A DNA stretch of 64,000 nucleotides from Calliopum simillimum. Its lineage: Eukaryota > Arthropoda > Insecta > Diptera > Lauxaniidae. The position numbers and the translations under genes are program-made. The stretch lies in NCBI GenBank assembly GCA_951812925.1, contig OX638371.1, forward strand, positions 38,352,101-38,416,100, written 5' to 3'. Below the pieces are notes generated by a model. It was not told where the DNA came from and did no database searches. It saw nothing but the letters and a program-made list of their open reading frames with translations. Of the stretch, positions 56,321-64,000 are shown piece after piece. Numbering within the stretch: position 1 is the stretch's first letter; every line of letters starts with the position of its first letter.

Positions 56321-56709
56321 TCTATTGAGTTGCATGCGTAATTTTGTTTTTTAGTAGAAGAGTGTTAGATCTTTTAAGTAGTCCACACTTTGAACTAAGC
56401 ATCAAACATAAAACATTTTTCTATATTCTGAGGTTTTGACGTAGTAAAGTGGACGTGAAAACCTTATTATTTACTCTATTTACAATGTCCTGAACAATTG
56501 TTTTTCAAAATTTACCGGCAAAAAGTTTTGTTTCGGACGCACTGTGAACTGGTTTGTTGTTCACTAAACAAAATACTAAATTGTTTATTTACAAATAAAA
56601 AAGTTTAAAAATAAATTTACGCTTAGCTTTGATTTTATCTACCTACTACTAAAATAAACTTATGAAACAAACACATAGTAGTGACGGCAAACATCATTTA
56701 TATATATTT

Positions 56710-57097
56710 ATATCTGTGAACTTTTGACAAAACAACATAACTCAAAATTGGCAACTTTTCAGAAGAGCCTAAAAACTGATTAACTACTTTTCAATAATGT
56801 GGCTCAATTTCGTTGATACAGCCTTGAATCTCCTCTTTCCATACATTTTTACTAATCTTAAAGTGTCAGCTGTCATTTATTTTTTTTTTTTTTTGATTCA
56901 AAACACTTCACCGCACGAATGGCGCTTAGTTCAAATCTTGCGTGAACTATCGAACACCTTATATCTCTGGAACAAGAAATCATAGAGAAATGGCGGTTAT
57001 ACCAATAGAAGCGTATTAACATTTTATATTTAGGACTAAAATCCTGGAGAATTGTCTTATCTCGACTTAGGTTGTTTTGTCAAAAGTCCACAGATAT
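56710..57097. mobile_element. MITE with 27-bp inverted ends (388 bp)
   Basis: CTTTTGACAAAACAAC near 56721 pairs with GTTGTTTTGTCAAAAG at 57071. The full end repeat is 27 bp with one mismatch. Confidence 0.78.
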
Positions 57098-58396
57098 GTA
57101 TGTTTGTTATTTTCAAATTAAATCGAGTAAAAAAAGATGTCATAACTTAAATTAAAAAACAAAAAATTGAAATTAAAAACAAATGACGCGCATTTCAGCT
57201 GTTTTAGATATAAAATCTATATCAAAGCATCATAATAAATTTTGTTTTTTTCTTTTCTAATGGGTCATTGAAATTTACAAGTGATTTATTATACAAAAAC
57301 AAAAATAAAAAATCACAAAAAATAAAACATTTGTCTGAAAATACATCAAGCACAGAGGAATCAAAGTGCTCTAAAAAGACCTTTACTTTGTTTTATATAA
57401 AATGCCGAACTATTCAATAAATAATTCAGAAATAGATATTAGTTAAGTAAGTAATTAAAACATTTGATTTTTTTTTTTTTTTTAGAGACAACGTTTATTT
57501 TATAAATACACAGGATAATAAATATCTGATTTTTTGACCAAATTTATTATACTGTATGTAAAACGGATGTTGATTTAGGAATGATACTCAAGCTTTCCAA
57601 TAGTTATAAACATTGTACATAGTTAATTAATTCAGCCCTATGGCTTCATTTCATCATTTTTTTTTTTTTTTTTTCTTTTTTTAATTTAATTAGCCACTTT
57701 CCATTTATAGTGTAAAAGAACATTAATTGAATCGAAAATTCTTTCGTTATTCATAAAAGTTGACTGAAATAAAACAAAAAAACATAATTTTGATGTCAGA
57801 GAATGAGGACGAATTAGTAGAATTTATCCTGCATTCAAAAAACATAGATCAAAATACAAAGTTATGTTTACATCTATTGCTCTTATCACTCTTGTCTAAT
57901 TGGTATTGAGTATTTAGTAAGTTCATTCTCAAAATATTAGTATAAACCAACATTAGAATTATGAAAGAACAATTTTTTCGACTTAATTAAGTCTTTAGAC
58001 TATATCAAAGCAGAGCGAGCACTTACATAGATTTCATCAAATGATATTTTGTTTTTATAAATTTCTGAATGAAAAATATTTTCTTCGCTTAAGCAAAAGA
58101 ATGTAGAACTGATAAAGTTCCTGGTCTAATTTCTCTTGATTAATTCTTTAATAATCCTATTTATGCCCAGAATACAGAATTTGTTGAATTTTTTAAATTT
58201 TTCAAAGCCTCATAATTTGCCAATGCCTGATACTCAGAATTGATTATTTCCGCATTTATATGGAAATTATTATAAGAGGAAAAATACTGCATGTTTCGTA
58301 AGACAAAACATTACTCGGGGTGAACTTAGAAAATAAGTTATTGGATCTACAACTTAAAAAGTTAGTTTTGCTACTAGATGGCGTTACTAATATCAT
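57098..58396. other. C2CD3 intron 1, featureless part
   Basis: AT-rich with two poly-T runs (57468 and 57658). No gene or repeat is supported. Confidence 0.4.
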
Positions 58397-58645
58397 CACT
58401 CTTGGGCCAGATTCACGAAATTGCAAATTTTTCAGTTTTGCACTAATGTGGTTTTCTTGTACAAAATAGTGCAATAAAGTTATGCCTGATGTATGAAAGC
58501 AATATCTGAATTGGTTTAACAGCAAATGCAAAGTTTATTCCACGAAAAAGCAAAATTTACATAAAATTTTCATATTTAAACAAATTTCAAATAGCAATTT
58601 CTCAAATTCAATAATTTTCACATTCGTGAATCCGGCGTAAGAGTG
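58397..58645. mobile_element. MITE with CACTCTTRSGCC ends (249 bp)
   Basis: CACTCTTGGGCCAGATTCAC at 58397 pairs with GTGAATCCGGCGTAAGAGTG ending 58645, with three mismatches. Interior AT-rich. Confidence 0.75.
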
Positions 58646-58859
58646 ACGATATATGTACTGATGTGTTGTCATTGAAAGCTATTGCACCATAAAGAGCGTC
58701 AATAATTCTATTAGATTCGATCTGTCAAAGTGAACAGCAGCCGGTATAAACAATTTTTTTTATTACGCTGAAAATGTCCAAAAACGTGATAACAAAACAG
58801 CATTTGCGGTAATGTTTGCTTTTGTTTTTTAATTTAAAAAAAGGCTCATCAATTGCTCC

Positions 58860-59420
58860 AGCGATTAGAGTGTGTCAAAAGTGTATTTGATAGGATCAAA
58901 AGGGTGTGTTGTATTACGAGCTGTTGAAATCGGGTCAGACGATGACAGGGGACCTCTATCGAATACAATTGATCCGTTTGAAGGGAGCAACCAACGAAAA
59001 ACGCCCGGAATATGCGACCAGATACAAATCCATAATTTTCCATAATGACAACGCTCGGCCTCATGTTGCAATACCGGTCAAAAACTATTTGGAAAACAGT
59101 GGTTCCAAAGTTTTGGCTCACTCGCCTTATAGCCAGACCTTGCCCGTCTGACTAACATTTGTTTCCATCGATGCAAAGCGATCTCACTGGAATACGCTTC
59201 ACTTCAGAACAGGGTATCAAAAATTGGCTCGATTCATTCTTGGCCCCAAAACGGTGTCTTAACATAAACAAACTGAACAGTAAGCTCCAACCATCAATGT
59301 TTTTATCATTGTTGGTAGCTAAATTATATTTGTATGAAATAAAAACATTTTTATTTCTCGAAAAGAAAGCACTTGGTTTTCAACCAAGAATTTGGGTACT
59401 CTGTTTATCAAAATTATAAA
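58860..59420 (+). pseudogene. Mariner (DD34D-type) transposase relic, C-terminal half
   Basis: Reads Y-Y-E-L-L-K-S-G-Q-T-M-T-G-D-L-Y-R, L-K-G-A, then H-N-D-N-A-R-P-H-V-A and H-S-P-Y-S-Q-T-L, where the third catalytic Asp (usually S-P-D) is lost. After a frameshift it continues R-F-T-S-E-Q-G-I-K-N-W-L-D. Truncated at the 5' side and inactive. Confidence 0.88.
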
Positions 59421-61413
59421 TTATTTAGTAACTACAATTATTTATTCTAAAACAGCTTTTTTATATCTATTTCAAACAACAAATAAACCCCTTTTGTTTC
59501 AAATCACAGCCAAAAAATAGTGACAGCATTCAAATGAGTCATCTAACATTTTTCTTATTTCATTCACAGCTGCAAGATATTCAGGTACACAGATCAAATT
59601 TTACAAAAAAAAAAAAAACATTTTATGCAAACAATTTAAAAGAATCTTCGACAATAGGGCACAATAACTAAATAATATCGTTTTAAGAAAAGTAAGGTTA
59701 AAGTTGAGGTTATCTTAACTATCTATAACTTCTGAGCAAAACTTCCTTCTTGTTTTTTGAATGAACAATATTCAAACACAACAGAGAAATCAAAAACAAA
59801 CAAAAATTACCCCTTACTCGGCTTCTGCCTTATTGCCACGCTGAAAATAGTATTTATTTTTATGTATTTTTATAAAAAAAAGTTGGAACTTTACTTTCCG
59901 AGTTATCAACCATTGAAGTAAATATGCATCAACACCATTAAAATATATTTTGCCCTTTCTATGGAGTTGAAAAACCTTTATTTCAGTGTTTAATGACTCT
60001 GAAATAGATGATCCAATTGAAAAAGTTGGAAGTTAAAGTTTAATGAGTAAGATTAGGGCTATTCGATGCTGTTGGTCATATAGCATCAAAAATACCTCAA
60101 AACAGCGATTTCTGCACTTTATAGCAAGATATCTTAGAAACCTAACGTGGAAAAGGCCAAGTTTTCAAAATTAACTTCGAAAAGTTTTCTTAACGATATA
60201 TGCAACGTTTTAAATGCGGATCCCAGTCACTACAATTTGAATGAAAAACGTTTCACGAGTGGTTTCAATGATAGGTCTCATATCCTCAACGAATACGTAC
60301 GTATCCGTCTTGAATCTACAATATCATTTCCTGAACGATTCCCTTCGCATTAGATCCGCCGGTTTCAATAATAGGCATGCTGCAAATTTAAGCCTACAAA
60401 CAAATGATGGATTTTAAAAACAGAAGTTTAGAAATGAATCAAATTACCGTAAACGAATCAAATTAAATGTTAAGAAAACAAAAATCATAAGAATGTATTT
60501 AATATATGCAAAATCACGAACTGAATTAAAGAAACCTGCTATCCGTTTTGACTCATGCTGGTTATTATATAGCCTCTGAAAGGAAGATTCTGTCTGTATT
60601 TTCTTCCCCAATCTGGTGGCTGTAAATTGATAATTCTATTAGCTAGAGTACTATCTTTCATTCACTAGACTACGAAATATGATCATTACTCTGTATTCAT
60701 GTCAATTCACAACTTATGGATTTCTCAGTCATGGATTTCTCAGTCGAATCTTCTCTATAAACTGTCTTACAAAACCGAATATAGGACGTTAGATTTTCTT
60801 TTTAAAAACAATTTAACTTATTGGCCCTTTGTTCAACAACACTCAGTTTTATTAAGAACAACATGCAAGATTAATGCCCCATACAGAATTGAACCAATTT
60901 GTTCCAAGCAGTTGCGATAATTCAAAACAACAACGGTTACCTAACATCACCCTATATCAAATCACCACCAATTTATGACTTTCCAAGCAGACGGTTACTC
61001 TAAAGTAAATGAACGCGTAAGAACATTTTAATTTTTAAGCAAGAGACTGAATATTTTTATAGCAAATATCTCGTGAGCAAATCAAGATACTTAAATACAA
61101 ATGGCACTTGATACGTGTTTTCATGGTAGCTAGTAAGATAATTGACATTTTCAACGTTAATGTATCCTAACTTTCACATTGAAATATTTCTTTCCTCTTG
61201 AAAGCATTCCTTACAAATATTCAAGGTTTGTTTTTATTATTTAAATATTTCGAACATTTTGACATTTTTAATCAGAAGTAGAAAAATTTCAGTGGGGACG
61301 CGCATACGAAAAACCCTTGTTTCCATGGGAAAAGGTTCCTAATTCTTGAAACTGGATTAAAAAAATGTGACTAGCTAGGTTGGCATTTAGAATTATGTGA
61401 ATAAAAGCAAATG
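59421..61413. other. C2CD3 intron 1, old repeats only
   Basis: 59880-60140 is a worn copy of the family seen at 49500-49900 (GAAATAGATGATCCAATTGAAAAAGTT, TTTCTGCACTTTATAGC). 60260-60380 echoes the 22479 MITE ends. Otherwise nothing. Confidence 0.45.
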
Positions 61414-61741
61414 TCACAATTAAAGAGCTGAGTGGATGAACATGTTAAGTAACATTTTCAAAAAAATAGAGATATTCGGGTGGAAGGATATGTTGAGATA
61501 TGCATTAAATAATGGACGTTCATTGGTTCTTCTAATTCTTATCATTAGATAGTTCTCAGTGGATGAACATGTTATGTGCACAGCTTTCTGCAACTTTTTA
61601 GTGGAAGAACATGTAAAGTGCATACAATATAGGGAAAATCAATCCTAATCAGAAACCTATAAAATCCCACTCGTTTGACCGGCATACTATCAACTGATTA
61701 TATCAAAATTGGATGAACATCACTCAGCTCTTCAATTGTGA
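61414..61741. mobile_element. MITE with internal GTGGATGAACATGT repeats (328 bp)
   Basis: Ends TCACAATTAAAGAGCTGAGTG and its complement (one mismatch). The motif GTGGATGAACATGTTA or variants recurs at about 61432, 61479, 61560, 61602 and 61711. Confidence 0.82.
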
Positions 61742-62829
61742 GAGAATATTCATTTTGTGATTTGTGTGGAATTTTTTGTTCTATTTTTATTTAAAACAAG
61801 GCAACATTTTATCAGGGTAGAGTGCAAAAAAAAACTAAAAAATTTTTACACTTCAAACAGGTATCAGTTCTTTTTAGAAAAGAAAACGCTATAAAATTCA
61901 AATGTGACCACCTGATTTTTAAATTTTTTTTTAAATTTCGAACTTCGTGTAAGCTTTCAAAATTTTCTTGGGATTTTTTAGTCTTAAGAAACCCAAAACT
62001 AATGTTAGACTGCATCTAACCTCAAAAATAGCCAAAATTGCCATTTTTCGTGTATTTAATCTTAAATATCTCAAAACTCTGAGGTGATGGGCCAATTCTG
62101 ACCTCGTATTCGGATTTTACGTTAAAATCTACATCGGAAATGCCTGGAAACAATAACTTCAAGGTATGTGTTATTAATTAAAGAAATGTAGTACAAACCA
62201 TTTTTGACCAGGTAGTACAAGGGTTAAGATTTTTCTCAGAATTGTTCTTTTAGTCTGGCCAACATAAAAAATTAATTTCACCATGATGATATAGACGTTA
62301 TAGGTTTTGGACAGAAAAATGCGCTATTTGACCTATAGTGCAATGAGAAAACAGCCGTTCTAATTTTGCTGTTGATCCAGGACTTTTCAGAAATTTCATT
62401 GCAATAGTAAATAGTTCACTGTGGCCTTGCTCAGCTGCATAGTACAAAACGCCTTCTGATTCGTGAGTTTCCTTTCATTTAAAGCGGGAAAAGTTTCTTT
62501 AACGATGGTAAATACTCTCTCTCGAACAAGAATTACATATATTCTCGAGAGAGTTTTCTGACAATTTAACGATAAGGCCCAATATGAAGTCGTCTTTTAA
62601 GACTAATTAAGACAACTTGCGCCTTTAAGGCACATTTTTGACTTTGAAGCGTTGTACCTTTCTTAAATGAAACTACTAGACTTTTTTCCGCAATATTTTT
62701 TAAGCTAACTCAGTTTCTCATTTCTTCTTATGTATGTACTTCCGAAGCATAATCTGGTTTAATTAGTTATAGACTGCTCAGAATCAAGTAGGTAAACTAA
62801 ATTAAAAAACAACTTAAAACTTAAATTAC
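61742..62829. other. C2CD3 intron 1, donor-proximal part
   Basis: AT-rich. 62030-62130 has a fragment of the 'CTCTGAGGTGATGGGCCAATTCTGACCTC' family. The minus-strand donor GCAG|GTAATTT lies at 62829. Confidence 0.5.
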
Positions 62830-63715
62830 CTGCCAATGACTCTTCTTTAAGTTTTCCACCGCCTGCAGCGATTCCACCTCCTGGTGACGAATGCAGCTGT
62901 TCCTGCTGCTGCAATAGCAGATGTTGAGCAGCGCTAGGCGCAAACATCATTTTGAAACGTAACTGAAATTCACCGCACTTTATATTACAATTGGTTGTTT
63001 CTCCGTGACTCCGGCGATTCGAGTAAAGGGTGTAAATTTTACTTTTATGCTCAAAATTACAAGCACTTGTGTAATTGGCAGCAAATTTTCGTATAAAAAC
63101 TGTGGGCAAACGCACCTGTGCCAAACCTAATGGCAAATTACTGACGTTTGTCGAAATGCTAATTTCGAGGGGTTCACAACTTTGTAAATAATCTAAAAAT
63201 AGATTATTACACGTCTGTATGCTGTAACGTACTTTGCTGCACTTTAGTAGCTGCAACGGCTGCTGTTGTTCGTGTGAATGTTTTTGCTGTTGTTGTGGTT
63301 TTTGTTGTAAACAACTATTTGTATTATTAAACTTTTTGTTATTATTGTTTTTATTATTATTATTATTGTTAATATTCACGGTCGTTGCTGTTGCCGAAGC
63401 TGCCCGGACAATACGAATGCTGCTCGCTGTTTCCTTGCACTCACCCCACCAAACAAATTTTGCTGTAGCTCCATGACTACCAATCGGTTGTGCTGTGGTT
63501 GCTGCTGTGGTTGCACAATTTTTTTGTTGCTGTTTTTTATATCGATTTCGATTTTTCACTGAAAATTGCTCCTGCTGTTGATGAACTTGCTGCTGTTGGC
63601 TTTCAAATCCGGTTATAAAATGAATTTTGGCCAATTCAATCTCAAGGTAACCGCGTGTCTTTCCATGCACATTTGGTGGCAAACTTGATTCAGTAGAAAT
63701 TAATAAATTCGTCAT
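62830..63715 (-). CDS. C2CD3: C2CD3 exon 1 (N-terminal C2 domain)
   Basis: 295 codons plus one base. I chose the ATG at 63715 (M-T-N-L-L-I-S-T-E), because S-S-L-P-P-N-V-H-G right after it aligns with the human S-L-P-P-x-V-E-G near its N-terminus. An in-frame ATG at 63823 would add 36 hydrophobic residues. The C2 domain shows F-V-W-W-G-E (human V-R-W-W-G-E), V-R-Y-S-I-Q-T-C and L-P-L-G-L-A-Q-V (human L-P-I-G-R-V-Q-I). Runs of Gln, Asn and Lys interrupt two loops, as often in fly proteins. The exon ends at GCAG|GTAATTT in phase 1. Confidence 0.88.
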
Positions 63716-64000
63716 ATTAAGCAAGAGCCATTTTTTCAAAAAATTCGATTCGCTTTTTATTGGTTGCACAACAAAATAAAAAGGAATAAAGCACACAGAT
63801 ACATTTAGATATTCAAAACACAATGAAAACTATTTTTCCGATTTTACAATTTCCAGAATTTTCCCCGAGTATAAGAAGAAAAACGACGTTCCGCACCTAT
63901 CCTCGTATCCTCGAAAAGGAAAAACTTTTATGGAAATTCTTTGAAGAGTCTTCTTCTTCTTCTCTTCGGCGTTTAAAGAACAAAGTCAATTCCAAACGTT
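63716..64000 (-). other. C2CD3 5' flank
   Basis: Upstream of the chosen start. It holds the in-frame alternative ATG (63823) and a pyrimidine-rich CTTCTTCTTCTTCTC run (63951-63965). No TATA box or upstream exon was recognised. Confidence 0.4.

Larger units (their letters stand above)
27579..63715 (-). other. C2CD3: C2CD3 gene, coding span (six exons)
   Basis: Coding exons in order: 63715-62830, 41167-40211, 32087-31843, 31775-31581, 29274-28432, 28370-27579. They total 3918 nt (1305 codons plus stop). Every junction is GT-AG and phases match (1, 1, 0, 0, 0). Introns are 21662, 8123, 67, 2306 and 61 bp. C2CD3 is a C2-domain protein of the distal centriole, needed in vertebrates for centriole elongation, distal appendages and ciliogenesis. 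Human C2CD3 is nearly twice as long, so the fly form keeps the N-terminal C2 region, a middle C2-like region and the C-terminal C2 domains. The exon model comes from sequence alone. Further small exons in the long introns cannot be excluded, nor can 5' untranslated exons beyond 64000. Confidence 0.85.

Noticed and set aside
58256..58531. 91-codon minus frame
   Set aside because: No domain; it crosses into the MITE at 58397.

Overview
The window is AT-rich insect nuclear DNA, most likely from a higher fly (Diptera, Cyclorrhapha). Three things point there: an errantivirus (gypsy-type endogenous retrovirus), several mini-me elements with the (GTCY)n / core / (TA)n layout described from dipterans, and spliced host genes with short fly-type introns next to very long repeat-filled ones. 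I cannot name the species.

Layout. (1) 1-7155, minus strand: an errantivirus running off the left edge. It has an apparently intact gag, pol and 5' LTR, a tRNA-Lys-type primer binding site, a long leader with a repeated motif, and the first ~136 codons of env. (2) 7.9-19.3 kb: gene-poor repeats. These include a pogo-type deletion derivative, an RTE-like relic, a structurally complete mariner-like transposon with an open transposase (11208-12510), a ~0.8 kb palindrome, a 422-bp tandem duplication and a 'GGATCCGTTTCGAA' tandem repeat. (3) 19704-21053, minus: a one-exon DEAD-box helicase of the Dbp80/DDX19 type with altered catalytic motifs, possibly a retrocopy. (4) 21.2-25.6 kb: three MITEs, then a nest of a Tc1-like element, a foldback element, a mariner relic and a mini-me element. 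(5) 27579-63715, minus: one gene, reconstructed here as six coding exons (1305 codons plus stop). Its N-terminal and C-terminal C2 domains match C2CD3, the centriolar distal-appendage and elongation protein. Introns 1 (21.7 kb) and 2 (8.1 kb) are packed with palindromic elements, MITEs, mini-me copies, Tc1/mariner relics, a 1.73-kb near-identical duplication and a ~110-bp minisatellite.

Two host genes (the DDX19-like helicase and C2CD3) lie on the minus strand, and so does the errantivirus. No operon-like relation exists. The most unusual property of the window is its density of long inverted repeats: at least ten palindromes or foldbacks of 0.3-1.75 kb. Two palindromic elements share a terminal motif, an internal motif and a 3-bp TWA target duplication. 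Two other foldbacks with unrelated arms carry the same GC-rich core in their loops. I found no CRISPR array, tRNA or rRNA. Exon boundaries rest on splice-site sequence, reading phase and remembered family similarity, not on transcripts.
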